Shown here one piece after another: positions 27,603 to 37,279 of a stretch of DNA of 64,000 nt. The notes beneath the pieces are model-generated. The model ran no database searches and was not told where the DNA came from. It worked only from the letters and a program-made list of their open reading frames with translations. Each line of letters begins with the position of its first letter. The stretch's first letter is position 1. The stretch comes from Enterocloster clostridioformis (GTDB lineage Bacteria > Bacillota > Clostridia > Lachnospirales > Lachnospiraceae), in assembly GCF_020297485.1 (NCBI RefSeq), contig NZ_JAIWZC010000001.1, forward strand, positions 992,001-1,056,000. The letters run 5' to 3'. Both the position numbers and the translations under genes were made by a program.

Positions 27603-28199
27603 ATGACGGAATCAGAAGCAATCAGAGCAAGACACGCAGTCAGGAATTATACAACGAAACCACTCTCACCTGCGGTTATTGATGGACTGAAAGAAGAAAT
27701 TGACCAGTGTAACCGGCTGGGACAGCTGCATATCCAGTTAGTAACGGAAAATGGGGAGGCATTTAAAAGCATGATTCCCCTTTTCGGGAGATTCAAAAAT
27801 GTAAAAAACTATATTGCTTTGGCAGCCAAAAAGCAAGACGGTTTTTATGCGGAGTGTGGCTACTATGGAGCGCGTCTCATGGTTAAGGCTCAACAAGCAG
27901 GTCTTAACTCGTGTTGGGTCACAAATACATACAATGCGAAAAAATGTCCTGTTTCGTTAGCTCCCCATGAGGAGCTGGTTGGTGTCATCGCGATTGGTTA
28001 TGGCACTACTGACGGTACGCAGCATAAGTCAAAGAGCATGGAAAAATTATTCAACAAACAGAATTTTTTTATCGAAGCTAGTGGGAATACCGTATCCATC
28101 CGCCCAAAGGATAATCGCCCTATGTCCCAAATTGATATTGGCATTGTGAAATACCATTTTGAGGTTGGCGCCGGAAGGGAAAATTTTATTTGGAAATGA
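27603..28199 (+). CDS. Nitroreductase-family protein, possibly shortened
   Basis: A 198-residue FMN-dependent nitroreductase-like protein. The start RARHAVRNYTTKPLSP carries the usual Arg pair for FMN phosphate. YGARLMVKAQQAGLNSCWV and VGVIAIGYGTTDG follow, and the end DIGIVKYHFEVGAG is typical of a ~240-residue subfamily. Between residues about 150 and 160 this protein jumps from KSMEKLF to NKQNFFIE; relatives have around 20 more residues there. An in-frame deletion is possible, or the protein may be a short variant. It follows the TetR gene at 29 bases and shares its low GC. Confidence 0.75.
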   Translation: MTESEAIRARHAVRNYTTKPLSPAVIDGLKEEIDQCNRLGQLHIQLVTENGEAFKSMIPLFGRFKNVKNYIALAAKKQDGFYAECGYYGARLMVKAQQAGLNSCWVTNTYNAKKCPVSLAPHEELVGVIAIGYGTTDGTQHKSKSMEKLFNKQNFFIEASGNTVSIRPKDNRPMSQIDIGIVKYHFEVGAGRENFIWK

Positions 28200-28218
28200 T
28201 TTGAAACTTATATCTGCA

Positions 28219-28261
28219 GGCTGTCGCAGCCCCTATGTTCTGGGACTACGGCAGCCTTTTG
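28219..28261 (+). terminator. Terminator of the TetR-nitroreductase unit
   Basis: GGCTGTCG pairs with CGGCAGCC (one G-T pair) around a 22-base loop, followed by TTTTGGG. It lies 20 bases after the stop codon. The T-run is short. Confidence 0.55.
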
Positions 28262-28288
28262 GGAACCTCTTCACCGCCTGCCTGTTCT

Positions 28289-29089
28289 TTACTTTTTCAC
28301 TGGAAAGAAAATCTCTGTCTCCCACTCATCCGGCGGAAGCTTGTCAAACTGGTTCTTGCGGTAAATCTCATAAGGCATCCCATTCATATGATAGCCATTG
28401 GCGTTAATCCAGGCCACGATGGCGCCGTAGGCATCCGGCAGTCCTGAATAGGGGCCCCTGTGGATAGTCGCCGCACACAGACAGCCCGGCATGATAAAGT
28501 CAGCCTTATCCCGCTCCGTGATACCCACTCCCAGTTCGATATCGCTGTATGCCGGGTCAAATTCCTGGTCGTGATAGACAGCCATGATCACCCCGTTTAT
28601 GGTCATGTGTTCCCTGGCAATTTTTTCGTATATCTTTCCATAGTATGTGCCGAATTCCTCCACTGACATCTTGTGTCTCTGGGTAACAAGAGCCTGTTCC
28701 TCCGCTTCCTTTATCTGAATCTCATAATTGTTCTGATAACTCATAATGTCACCTGTCCTTTCAAATTCTTCCAGATGATACCCCATTTCCCTGATAGTTA
28801 TGGAAATATACTCCATCTGCCGCTCCAGGCGGAATCTTTGTTTGTACAGCTGCCGCAGCAACTCCCTGCTGTCCGGGATGGTAAGCAGAGCCTGAATTTC
28901 CGTAAGGGAAAAACCATACCGTTTCAGCCTTCCAATCAAAAGCATGGTGCCAATCTGAGAGTCCTCGTAGTACCGGTATCCGTTTATCTCATCTGTTCTC
29001 TGGGGCTTTAGAAGGCCTATCTTATCATAGTGACGCAGTGTCTTAACGCTCACCCCACATACCTTTGACATCTGTCCTATGGCCAGCAT
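28289..29089 (-). CDS. MerR-family regulator with GyrI-like effector domain
   Basis: A 266-residue activator or repressor. Residues 1-70 form the MerR winged helix (GQMSKVCGVSVKTLRHYDKIGLL, in two parts, and GYRYYEDSQ), then a coiled coil. Residues about 110-266 are a GyrI/AraC-effector (SOUL-like) domain that binds small hydrophobic or cationic drugs, with GVIMAVYHDQEFDP and CLCAATIHRGPYSGL. I choose the ATG at 29089, with GGAGGAG upstream; an in-frame TTG at 29170 has none. Its targets are not adjacent in an obvious way. Confidence 0.85.
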   Translation of the reverse strand: MLAIGQMSKVCGVSVKTLRHYDKIGLLKPQRTDEINGYRYYEDSQIGTMLLIGRLKRYGFSLTEIQALLTIPDSRELLRQLYKQRFRLERQMEYISITIREMGYHLEEFERTGDIMSYQNNYEIQIKEAEEQALVTQRHKMSVEEFGTYYGKIYEKIAREHMTINGVIMAVYHDQEFDPAYSDIELGVGITERDKADFIMPGCLCAATIHRGPYSGLPDAYGAIVAWINANGYHMNGMPYEIYRKNQFDKLPPDEWETEIFFPVKK

Positions 29090-29221
29090 GGTTCCGCTCC
29101 TCCATTCATTTTCTGTTTGCCTGATTCGAATCTGTTCCAAGTATAAGCTCTGACCTAAGGGCAGAGTCAACAGGTTTTTCTAAAAAACGTCCCAAAGCTC
29201 GTCCCTGTCTTTTCCTGGCTC

Positions 29222-30418
29222 TCACAAACACACGGCCCGGATGATACTGGAAATCAGCACAGCCAATAATACCAGGGCTATCAGGATATAAAGCATCCTG
29301 TCATTCTTAAGAAGGACCTCTGTTTTATCCACTCCGCTCCACTTCACACCTCTGTCACGGCAGAAATTGAGAAATGCATCCATTTCCCCATGGTCCTTAA
29401 ACACCCACTTGGGAACCGGGATACACTCTATCCCGCGTCCTGCCCCTGTATTCACGAAATAAAATGTGTCCTCAGTTTCAGCCAGACAATTATAATCCTT
29501 CCAACCGTACCCTGCAAATTCCAGCCCCCTCTTCATGCAGATTCCATGTTCCCCAATGGAAAGTTCCCACCTTCCAATCCCTTTTGACGGCATCCATCCA
29601 CTCCTTATTTGTTTCATGTAAAATGACTCTGACATCCCATGCTCCCTCATATAGCTCAAAAGAAGCAAGGTCAGAAAAACCGCAGTCAGGGTAGTATTGT
29701 TCAGTATGATACCAATGCACAATCCGCATAACGCTGCCATGATTTCCATTACCCGGAACCATTTATCTCTCTTTACACCGTATAATTTCTTTACCCGAAG
29801 TCCCACCTGTATTCCCTGAATCCAGGCATGGGACCAAGCCTTCTGGTCCATAAAGAAATAAAAGTTAAATAAGCCCTCCACAACATGCCCATCATCCTCC
29901 ACTGCCTGCGGATTTTGAAATTGCTCCAGGAAGCGGTCCATAGTTACCCTGTCCGGGAAAATACGTTTAGGAACAGCCAGAAACACATGGTTTTTTCTTG
30001 CCACAGACCTTCTCAAAATCAGAACCCTGTGCGTTTCGGCCTGGTATGAATACCAGGAACACGGTATCCTGCTCTTATCGTTTTCACAACACAGGTATCC
30101 CTGTTCCACTTTGTATACCCTGGGTTTCAGGAATCCCTGCCTGCCGCACTGCCAATACAGCAGGATACACGAAACAGCCAGTATTCCGCCCATAAAAAGG
30201 CACCAGCAAACCACTACTCCCTCCAGATATTCAACTCCCATTCCCAATGCTGCCATAAGCAGTCCTTTTCCAACTCCTGCCAAAAGGAACATTACAAATA
30301 CTGCTACTACCAGCTTCTGTGACCATATTTCTTTTACAGTAACGTTCACACAGTATTCCGCCAATTCGCCTTTTGTCATCTGGAATTCCAACTGTATTTC
30401 ATTATTTTGTCGTTCCAT
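29222..30418 (-). CDS. Membrane protein with two YcxB-like halves
   Basis: A 398-residue protein that repeats one architecture twice. Each half has a pair of membrane spans followed by a YcxB-like beta domain: the first ends LAVPKRIFPDRVTMDRFLEQF, written here in short form, and the second CIPVPKWVFKDHGEMDAFLNF (alike in V-P-K-x-x-F-x-D and the helix after it). A final hydrophobic segment ends the protein. The tandem copy suggests gene fusion or internal duplication. YcxB-like proteins have no known function. It begins after an AAGGGGAGAT-like site. No partner gene is adjacent. Confidence 0.6.
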   Translation of the reverse strand: MERQNNEIQLEFQMTKGELAEYCVNVTVKEIWSQKLVVAVFVMFLLAGVGKGLLMAALGMGVEYLEGVVVCWCLFMGGILAVSCILLYWQCGRQGFLKPRVYKVEQGYLCCENDKSRIPCSWYSYQAETHRVLILRRSVARKNHVFLAVPKRIFPDRVTMDRFLEQFQNPQAVEDDGHVVEGLFNFYFFMDQKAWSHAWIQGIQVGLRVKKLYGVKRDKWFRVMEIMAALCGLCIGIILNNTTLTAVFLTLLLLSYMREHGMSESFYMKQIRSGWMPSKGIGRWELSIGEHGICMKRGLEFAGYGWKDYNCLAETEDTFYFVNTGAGRGIECIPVPKWVFKDHGEMDAFLNFCRDRGVKWSGVDKTEVLLKNDRMLYILIALVLLAVLISSIIRAVCL

Positions 30419-30483
30419 ATCTCCCCTTCTTCCCTATGTCCTGCCCTTGGTTTTCAATTACTCCTCCATTGTACCATGTAACG

Positions 30484-30513
30484 AAAAAAAACCCCAGCAT
30501 TTTCTGCCGGAGC
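30484..30513 (-). terminator. Terminator after trpS
   Basis: On the minus strand CTCCGGCA pairs with TGCTGGGG (two G-T pairs) around a GAAAA loop, followed by eight T. It lies about 80 bases after the trpS stop. Confidence 0.85.
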
Positions 30514-30594
30514 TTTCCATTCATTTATGTCTCATGCTTAATCATTGTCTTACGAAGCCGCATACCGCAAAAGCCAAATAAAGCCGTATAAAAC

Positions 30595-31689
30595 CTACTC
30601 CATCTCAGTCCTGAACCGCTCAGCCTGTTCCGCAATCAATTCCTTATCCTCGAAGTAATTGATTTTCATGGCCCTCTTCATCTCAGCCAGGGTCTGGGCT
30701 GCCTTCTGCTCTGCCTTGCGGCTGCCCTCCTCCAGGATGCGGTAAACAGCAGGAATGTCCTTGGCGATTTCCCTGCGGCGCTCACGGATGGGCCTCAGTT
30801 CATCCTGAAGCACGCTGTTGAGGAACCGCTTCACCTTCACATCACCCAAACCGCCTCTGGTGTAATGAGCTTTCAGCTCATCCAGGTTCTTATAATCCGG
30901 CAGATATTTTTCAAAATGCTCATCCCGGCAGAACGCATCCAGATAAATGAACACTGGATTTCCTTCCACCTGTCCCGGATCCTCCACCTTCAGGTGATTC
31001 GGATCCGTGAACATGGACATGATTTTCTTCTTTATCTCGTCCTCGGAATCAGACAGGTAAATGCAGTTTCCAAGGGATTTACTCATCTTAGCCTTGCCGT
31101 CTATACCGGGCAGGCGCAGACACGCCTTATTGTCCGGCAGAAGGATGTCCGGCTCCACCAGGGTCTCCCCGTAGACACTGTTGAACTTATGGACGATTTC
31201 CCTGGTCTGCTCAATCATGGGCGCCTGGTCCTCTCCTACCGGAACAGTGGTTGCCTTAAAGGCAGTGATGTCCGCTGCCTGGCTGATCGGATATGTGAAG
31301 AAGCCCACCGGAATGCTGGCCTCAAAGTTGCGCATCTGAATCTCAGATTTTACGGTAGGATTGCGCTGAAGCCTGGATACGGTCACTAAATCCATATAAT
31401 AAAACGTCATCTCGCACAGCTCAGGCACCTGTGACTGGATGAACAGAACGGATTTCCCCGGGTCCAATCCGCATGCCAGATAGTCCAGAGCCACCTCTAT
31501 TATGTTCTGACGCACCTTTTCCGGGTTGTCCGCATTGTCTGTCAACGCCTGGGCATCGGCTATCATAATATAAATCTCATCAAACTCTCCTGAATTCTGC
31601 AGCTCCACCCTGCGCTTTAAAGAGCCCACATAATGTCCTACGTGAAGCCGTCCTGTGGGGCGGTCACCGGTCAGTATAATCTTTCCCAT
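30595..31689 (-). CDS. trpS: Tryptophanyl-tRNA synthetase
   Basis: A 364-residue class I synthetase that charges tRNA-Trp. The HIGH motif is [10 protein letters not shown] (residues 13-22) and the KMSKS motif is [11 protein letters not shown] near residue 205. Other family features are ADAQALTDN and VPVGEDQ. I choose the ATG at 31689, with GAGGG about 9 bases upstream; the in-frame ATG at 31707 overlaps its own purine site. A good promoter lies at 31843-31871, leaving a ~150-base leader, in which I see no T-box. The protein is somewhat longer than the usual ~330 residues. Confidence 0.93.
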   Translation of the reverse strand: MGKIILTGDRPTGRLHVGHYVGSLKRRVELQNSGEFDEIYIMIADAQALTDNADNPEKVRQNIIEVALDYLACGLDPGKSVLFIQSQVPELCEMTFYYMDLVTVSRLQRNPTVKSEIQMRNFEASIPVGFFTYPISQAADITAFKATTVPVGEDQAPMIEQTREIVHKFNSVYGETLVEPDILLPDNKACLRLPGIDGKAKMSKSLGNCIYLSDSEDEIKKKIMSMFTDPNHLKVEDPGQVEGNPVFIYLDAFCRDEHFEKYLPDYKNLDELKAHYTRGGLGDVKVKRFLNSVLQDELRPIRERRREIAKDIPAVYRILEEGSRKAEQKAAQTLAEMKRAMKINYFEDKELIAEQAERFRTEME

Positions 31690-31842
31690 CTGATATATCC
31701 CTCTCATTTCCTCAGCATCAGGCCATCATTGGCCGGAAAGCTGTTTTTTACTTGTACAGAACACGCCTGAAAATTCCCTTCTGCCAACCATTCTCCACAC
31801 GGAGAAAACAGCAGCAAAAAACGGCAATTTCAAACATTATCT

Positions 31843-31871
31843 AGCATAACCCAAAGATGAATTCCTGTCAA
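31843..31871 (-). promoter_or_regulatory. trpS promoter
   Basis: TTGACA, a 17-base spacer and TATGCT on the minus strand. The transcript would carry a leader of about 150 bases before the trpS ATG, with some inverted repeats (GGCCAATGATGGCC). Confidence 0.75.
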
Positions 31872-31909
31872 GAATTCCCTGCCCAGGTCCGGGATAATGT
31901 CAGAAATAA

Positions 31910-33049
31910 TCATCCCTGTCCCGGTCCGGGATAATCGCCCTGGTTTCCGGAAGGCAGCCCTATCCCCTCACCTTCCATAACCGTGCTGAAAATCACCGGC
32001 AGACCGGCGGTAAACTCCTCTCCCCTCAGATGCTCCAGGGGCGCGGGAAGTGTTTCGGGCATGACCAGCCTCCAGGAATGAAGGAGCTGGGACCGGACCG
32101 CGTACTTCTTTTTTAATGCATCGTTTAAGCTGCGGCTTCCATACTTATAGTCTCCCACAATCGGATGACCAATGGACGCCAGATGGGCACGAATCTGATG
32201 GCTTCTTCCTGTAATCAGGGTCACCTGCAGCAGTGTGAATGTTCCGTTGCCGGACAGCGGCAGATATTCGGTCATGATAGGGACGCTGTTCTCCACTTCC
32301 AGAGGATAAATGCTTACGGTATTCGTGCTCTCATCCTTTTTCAGGAAGCCCGCAATCAGCTGTTTCTCCTTTATTTCACCGGCAACCAGACACTGGTAGT
32401 ACTTGTGTATGCTTCTGTCCTTAAACACCTCATTCATAACCTGGAGGCCCGCCAGGGATTTTCCGGCCACCACCAGTCCGCTGGTGTTTCTGTCCAGCCG
32501 GTTGCAGATAGACGGCTTAAAGGTGCGCAGCTGGGATATGGGAAGCTTTCCTGAATCAATAAGATAATTAAGGATGTATTCATTTAGGGACATGTCGCTG
32601 TCCTTTGCCTTCTGTGACAGCATGCCGGATGGTTTATTCACCACCAGGATATGCTGGTCCTCATAGACAATGTCCAGACGTTTCCTTCCATTCCAGCTCA
32701 TGTGTTCCCGGGATTCCACACCTTTTTCCCGGACTGCTCTCTCCGTTTCTCCGGCGGATGTGCCTGCACTCCCGCTGTCTCCGGTCCTGCCGGCATACCT
32801 TCTGATGTCCGGTACAGAAAACTTTTCTATGGTCTCATCCGAGAGGAACAGCTTTACCTGATCTCCCTCCTCCAGACGTTCGGAACCATCGCATCTCTTT
32901 CCATTCAGAGTTATGTTCTTTTTGCGCATCATTTTATAGAGAAAACCCTTGCCGGCCTGGTTCAGATATTTTGTAAGAAGCTTATCCAGCCGCTGTCCGG
33001 CTTCATTACGGGTAATTGTCAGTGTCTGCATATGGCGGCACTCCTTCAT
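31910..33049 (-). CDS. RluA-family pseudouridine synthase with S4 domain
   Basis: A 379-residue enzyme converting uridine to pseudouridine in 23S rRNA. Residues about 10-75 form an S4 RNA-binding domain (RLDKLLTKYLNQAG, KKNITLNGKRC). The catalytic domain has the key Asp in NRLDRNTSGLVVAGK and later TGRSHQIRAHL. Between them is a charged Gly/Ser/Glu linker of ~40 residues (about 85-120), which is unusual but probably disordered. The C-terminal tail is Gly/Pro-rich. It lies 6 bases after the SDR gene end, hence co-transcription. The exact target uridine cannot be told from sequence. Confidence 0.9.
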   Translation of the reverse strand: MKECRHMQTLTITRNEAGQRLDKLLTKYLNQAGKGFLYKMMRKKNITLNGKRCDGSERLEEGDQVKLFLSDETIEKFSVPDIRRYAGRTGDSGSAGTSAGETERAVREKGVESREHMSWNGRKRLDIVYEDQHILVVNKPSGMLSQKAKDSDMSLNEYILNYLIDSGKLPISQLRTFKPSICNRLDRNTSGLVVAGKSLAGLQVMNEVFKDRSIHKYYQCLVAGEIKEKQLIAGFLKKDESTNTVSIYPLEVENSVPIMTEYLPLSGNGTFTLLQVTLITGRSHQIRAHLASIGHPIVGDYKYGSRSLNDALKKKYAVRSQLLHSWRLVMPETLPAPLEHLRGEEFTAGLPVIFSTVMEGEGIGLPSGNQGDYPGPGQG

Positions 33050-33055
33050 AGGTAA

Positions 33056-33829
33056 TTATTCATTCATGAAGCTCATGACTGCCAGCAGCATGCGGTGGGG
33101 AAGCACCTTGCACAGCAGCCGGAAGACTTTCATGGTAATGCCGTAGACTGATATCTCTCTGCCCGCAATGCTGTCCCGGATGGCCTTTTGAACCACACGC
33201 TTTGGATTTGCCATGACTAACCTCTTATAGAGAGGAATCACACCTGTGGACTCGGCAATGTCAAAGAACTCCGTATTTACCGGTCCCGGACACACAGCCG
33301 TCACATAGATTCTCCGGCTTCTCAGCTCCTGGTTCAGGGCTCTGCTGTAGCTGAGGACAAAGGATTTTGTGGCCGCATAGATGGCAAATCCGGGCTGGGG
33401 CAGGAACGCTGCGGAAGATGCATACTGGATAATCCGGCTGTTGCATTCCATATAGGGCAGCACCATGCGGGTTACGGCGCACAGAGCCTCACAGTTTAAA
33501 ACCACCATGTCCGTCTCGCTCTTTAAGCCCAGTTCCTCCACCCGCCCAATCTTACCAAAGCCTGCTGCATTGACCAGAAACTTTACCTGAGGTTTCACGG
33601 TGACAAGGGCCTGTGACAGCACATCCCTGTCACGTTCCCTTGTCAGGTCCAGCGCGAATTTGCGCAGGGGTACCCCCGCCTGGCGGTCCAGTTCGTCCAG
33701 ACGCTCTCTTCTCCTGGCTATAATCCAAATCTCATCAAAGCCCTTAAAATGTTCCCACAGCTGGATGATGGTTTCCCTGCCCATACCGGAGGACGCTCCG
33801 GTCACTACAGCAATCTTCATACCTGTCAC
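33056..33829 (-). CDS. Short-chain dehydrogenase/reductase
   Basis: A 257-residue NAD(P)-dependent oxidoreductase of the classical SDR type. Cofactor motif TGASSGMG is at residues 10-17, NAAG near 88, and the catalytic Ser-Tyr-Lys set is in YASSAAF and YAATK. A C-terminal hydrophobic stretch (about 230-255) resembles SDRs that associate with membranes. It overlaps the YgiQ gene by 4 bases and is close to the pseudouridine synthase, so it is in the same operon. Substrate unknown. Confidence 0.88.
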   Translation of the reverse strand: MTGMKIAVVTGASSGMGRETIIQLWEHFKGFDEIWIIARRRERLDELDRQAGVPLRKFALDLTRERDRDVLSQALVTVKPQVKFLVNAAGFGKIGRVEELGLKSETDMVVLNCEALCAVTRMVLPYMECNSRIIQYASSAAFLPQPGFAIYAATKSFVLSYSRALNQELRSRRIYVTAVCPGPVNTEFFDIAESTGVIPLYKRLVMANPKRVVQKAIRDSIAGREISVYGITMKVFRLLCKVLPHRMLLAVMSFMNE

Positions 33830-35757
33830 GTTCCTTTCTTTTTGTGGATGTTGCGTATGGTCTTCTTAGGCTTCTGGCCGCGGCTTCCCTGGCCGGCCGC
33901 CTTATATCCGGTTCCCTTTGCCTTTCCTGCCGCCGGGACCGTCCCGCCGCCCCTGTATCCGTCCCTTGGGCGAATCAGGCATTTTCTGTCATATCCGATT
34001 AAATCCGTGCGCCCCGCAATCTTCAGGGCTTCCGCCACCAAATCATAATTCTTGGGATTCCTGTACTGAATCAGGGCCCTCTGCATGGCCTTCTCATGGG
34101 GATTGACCGGCACATAGACCTGCTCCATGGTCCGGCAGTCATATCCCGTGTAATACATACAGGTGGAAACAGTGGAGGGGGTGGGGTAAAAGTCCTGTAC
34201 CTGTTCCGGCATATATCCCAAATCCCTGAGATACTCAGCCAGCTCCACCGCCTCCTTCATGGAAGAACCGGGATGGGAGGACATGAGATAGGGCACCAGA
34301 TACTGCTCCTTGCCCAGCCTCTGGTTCATCTCCTTATACTCCTTCACAAACTGGCGGTAAACGCTGTTTTTGGGCTTTCCCATACGGCTCAGCACCTTAT
34401 CCGCCACATGCTCCGGCGCCACCTTAAGCTGACCGCTGACATGGAACTCACACAGTTCCCTTAAGAATTTCCGGTTGGAATCCGCCAGCACATAGTCAAA
34501 CCGGATACCGGAACGGATGAACACCTTCTTTACCTTTGGAAGAGCCCTCAGCTTTCTCAGCAGGGCAATGTAATCGCCGTGGTCCGCCCGCAGATTCTTA
34601 CAAGGTTCAGGAAAAAGACACTGGCGGCCCGGACACGCGCCGCTTGTCAGCTGCTTTTCACAGGCAGGGAAACGGAAATCCGCGGTGGGTCCGCCCACAT
34701 CATGGATATAACCCTTGAAATCCGGCTCCTCTGTCAGAAGCTTTGCCTCCTCCACCAGGGATTCGTGGCTTCTGGCCTGGATGATGCGTCCCTGGTGGAA
34801 GGTCAGGGCGCAGAAGCTGCATGCGCCGAAGCATCCCCGGTTGCTGATCAGGCTGAACTTGATTTCTCTTATGGCGGGCACGCCTCCAAACTCCTCATAG
34901 GACGGATGGTAGTTCCTCATGTAAGGAAGATCATATACCGCATCCATCTCCTCCTGGCTCAGGGGCTTGGAGGGAGGATTTTGCACCACAAAAAGCTGAT
35001 TCCCATAGGGCTCCACCAGACGCTTCCCGGAAAATGGGTCCGTATTGCTGTATTGGACATAAAAGCTTCTGGCATACTCCCTTTTGTCCTTTAAAAGCTC
35101 CTCATAATCAGGAAGCATTTTATAATCATAAACAGATTCCAGGCTTTTTGTCTTATATACCGTCCCGTCAATAAAGGTAATATCCTTCACATCCAGCCCG
35201 CTGTCCAGAGCATCGGCAATCTCCACAACGGACCGCTCTCCCATGCCATAGGATATCAGGTCCGCCTGGGAATCAAGCAGCACGGAGCGCTTCAGCTTAT
35301 CCGACCAATAGTCATAATGGGCAAGGCGGCGAAGGCTGGCCTCGATTCCGCCTATGATGACAGGCACATTCTTATACGCGGACCGTATCAGGTTGCAGTA
35401 CACCGTCACGGCATAGTCAGGCCGTTTTCCCATGACGCCGCCCGGTGTATAGGAGTCCTCCTTCCGGCGCTTCCTGGACACGGAATAATGGTTCACCATG
35501 GAATCCATGTTTCCCGCCGATACCAGAAAGCCCAGTCTGGGCCTTCCCAGCACTTCAATGCTCTTTTTATCCTTCCAGTCCGGCTGGGCAATGATTCCCA
35601 CCTTATATCCATGGGCCTCCAGCAGCCGGGATATGATGGCTGTGCCGAAGGAAGGATGGTCCACATAGGCGTCCCCGGACACATACACAAAGTCGCACTG
35701 CTTCCATCCCCTGATGCTCATATCATTCCGGTTCATAGGTAAATAATCGTTTTTCAT
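33826..35757 (-). CDS. YgiQ-family radical SAM protein
   Basis: A 643-residue member of the UPF0313/YgiQ family. The radical SAM cluster motif CFGACSFC lies near residue 310. The N-terminal region has a B12-binding-like fold (IISRLLEAHGYKVGIIAQPDW in part), and a family C-terminal domain follows. The final ~60 residues are rich in Arg, Lys and Gly, as in relatives. Its reaction is unknown. Start ATG at 35757 overlaps the end of the HAD gene by 4 bases, and its own end overlaps the SDR start, so translation is coupled along the operon. Confidence 0.9.
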   Translation of the reverse strand: MKNDYLPMNRNDMSIRGWKQCDFVYVSGDAYVDHPSFGTAIISRLLEAHGYKVGIIAQPDWKDKKSIEVLGRPRLGFLVSAGNMDSMVNHYSVSRKRRKEDSYTPGGVMGKRPDYAVTVYCNLIRSAYKNVPVIIGGIEASLRRLAHYDYWSDKLKRSVLLDSQADLISYGMGERSVVEIADALDSGLDVKDITFIDGTVYKTKSLESVYDYKMLPDYEELLKDKREYARSFYVQYSNTDPFSGKRLVEPYGNQLFVVQNPPSKPLSQEEMDAVYDLPYMRNYHPSYEEFGGVPAIREIKFSLISNRGCFGACSFCALTFHQGRIIQARSHESLVEEAKLLTEEPDFKGYIHDVGGPTADFRFPACEKQLTSGACPGRQCLFPEPCKNLRADHGDYIALLRKLRALPKVKKVFIRSGIRFDYVLADSNRKFLRELCEFHVSGQLKVAPEHVADKVLSRMGKPKNSVYRQFVKEYKEMNQRLGKEQYLVPYLMSSHPGSSMKEAVELAEYLRDLGYMPEQVQDFYPTPSTVSTCMYYTGYDCRTMEQVYVPVNPHEKAMQRALIQYRNPKNYDLVAEALKIAGRTDLIGYDRKCLIRPRDGYRGGGTVPAAGKAKGTGYKAAGQGSRGQKPKKTIRNIHKKKGT

Positions 35758-36416
35758 CCTGCCGCTCCATCCAATAATTCGTAATAATCCCTGATATAGT
35801 AATCTGCCAGCTTTTCCTTCTCTTCCTTCATCTCCAGTGAAAATGCATCCTCCACAGCAAAGACAGTCATGCCCGCATTCTTTCCGGCCTGGATGCCGGC
35901 AGGCACATCCTCGAACACAACACAGTCCTCCGGCGCCACCTGAAGGCGCTCCGCCACATTCAGATATATATCCGGGGCAGGCTTGCCGGCAGCCACCTCA
36001 CAGGCCGTTGCCACCACCTTAAAGTACCTGCGGATATCCAGGGAATCCAGAACCGCATCCACCATGGCCCTTCCGTTGCTGGTGGCAATGCCGGCCACCA
36101 GTCCCTTCCCTGAGATAAATTCCAGGAAAGCCCCTGCTCCCGGCTTTAGGGGTACTTCCTTTCTGTACTTCTCTATGGACATCTGAATCCAGGCATTCTT
36201 TATCTCATCCAGTGTCTCCTTTAACTGGAACCGTTCCTTAAAATACACCGCAGTCTCAGAAAAACTCATGCCCTCGATTTCCTTCTGCAGGTCATCCGGG
36301 CAGGTAAGGCCAAACCTGGCCAGGTATTCTATGTCAATGGCCTTCCACATCCACATGGAATCCACCAGGGTGCCGTCCAAATCAAATATAACTGCTTTTT
36401 TCCTGTTTAACTTCAT
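35754..36416 (-). CDS. HAD-superfamily phosphatase, phosphoglucomutase-like
   Basis: A 220-residue haloacid dehalogenase-type hydrolase with a helical cap domain (subfamily IA). Motif I is DLDGTLVDS (nucleophile Asp near residue 11), motif II Thr/Ser in ATSN, and motif III/IV FEDVPAGIQAGKNAGM. The substrate could be a sugar phosphate or a nucleotide; the family is broad. It sits between YgiQ and a pseudouridine synthase gene. Confidence 0.88.
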   Translation of the reverse strand: MKLNRKKAVIFDLDGTLVDSMWMWKAIDIEYLARFGLTCPDDLQKEIEGMSFSETAVYFKERFQLKETLDEIKNAWIQMSIEKYRKEVPLKPGAGAFLEFISGKGLVAGIATSNGRAMVDAVLDSLDIRRYFKVVATACEVAAGKPAPDIYLNVAERLQVAPEDCVVFEDVPAGIQAGKNAGMTVFAVEDAFSLEMKEEKEKLADYYIRDYYELLDGAAG

Positions 36417-36476
36417 CTTTCCCTATTTTCCTCTGTCTATAAACATGTTGACAAGTTTTCTGTGACTCTTATATAG

Positions 36477-37247
36477 TTATACACGGTTTCTGCGGTTCCC
36501 GCAATCCTTTATGGAATACTCCTCCTCAGGTGTCAGGGGGCGGTATTCCCCTGGTTTCAGTTCCGGATCCAGCATAAGGGGACCCACGGATATCCGTTTC
36601 AGATACTCCACCCTGCACCCCAGGGCCTCAAACATCCGCTTAATCTGGTGGAACTTCCCCTCCCTTATGGTGACCAGCACTTCCTGCCATTCTTTCTCCC
36701 TCCCTGCCGCTTCCTGTATCTTAAGCTTTGCCGGAAGCGTCATGGTGCCGTCCTCCAGTTTGATTCCTTCCTCAAACCGCCTTACGGCATCCTCCGGCAG
36801 CCCGCCTGACACATGGGCCAGATATACCTTATCCACATGCTTTTTAGGCGACAGCAGATTATGGGCCAGATCCCCGTCATTGGTGATGAGAAGGAGCCCC
36901 TCCGTGTCAATATCCAGCCTGCCCACCGGAAACAGGTCTTTTCTCAAGGCTTCCCTGATAAGCCCCACCACCGTAGGGTATTTCCTGTCCTCGGTGGCGG
37001 ACACCACGCCCTGGGGCTTATTGAGCATATAATACTCCATTCTGGCGTAAGCCACCTGGCTCCTGTCCACTTCTATCAGGTCCGATTCCGGGTTCACCTT
37101 CCGGTCCGCGTCCTTTACCGCCTCTGCGTTTACCCGGACCCGTCCCTTCTTCACCATATCCTTTACCTGGGTACGGGTTCCGTATCCCATCTCAGCCAGA
37201 AACCGGTCAAGACGCATCGGTCCGTTTTTCCTGCCCTTATCAGCCAT
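36477..37247 (-). CDS. RsuA/RluB-family pseudouridine synthase
   Basis: A 256-residue rRNA pseudouridine synthase. An S4 domain (MRLDRFLAEMGYGTRTQVKD) is followed by the catalytic motif VGRLDIDTEGLLLITNDG and IREGKFHQIKRMFEALGC. I start it at the ATG at 37247, with GGGAGGG 9 bases upstream; an upstream in-frame ATG at 37310 lies in a duplicated 17-base repeat that also overlaps the end of the methyltransferase gene. Which rRNA position it modifies is not evident. Confidence 0.88.
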   Translation of the reverse strand: MADKGRKNGPMRLDRFLAEMGYGTRTQVKDMVKKGRVRVNAEAVKDADRKVNPESDLIEVDRSQVAYARMEYYMLNKPQGVVSATEDRKYPTVVGLIREALRKDLFPVGRLDIDTEGLLLITNDGDLAHNLLSPKKHVDKVYLAHVSGGLPEDAVRRFEEGIKLEDGTMTLPAKLKIQEAAGREKEWQEVLVTIREGKFHQIKRMFEALGCRVEYLKRISVGPLMLDPELKPGEYRPLTPEEEYSIKDCGNRRNRV

Positions 37248-37279
37248 CGGTTTGTTCCCTCCCACTGCTTGTTTTACTG

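Noticed and set aside
31708-31842. T-box leader before trpS
   Set aside because: No T-box sequence and no terminator-antiterminator pair could be made out in the leader.
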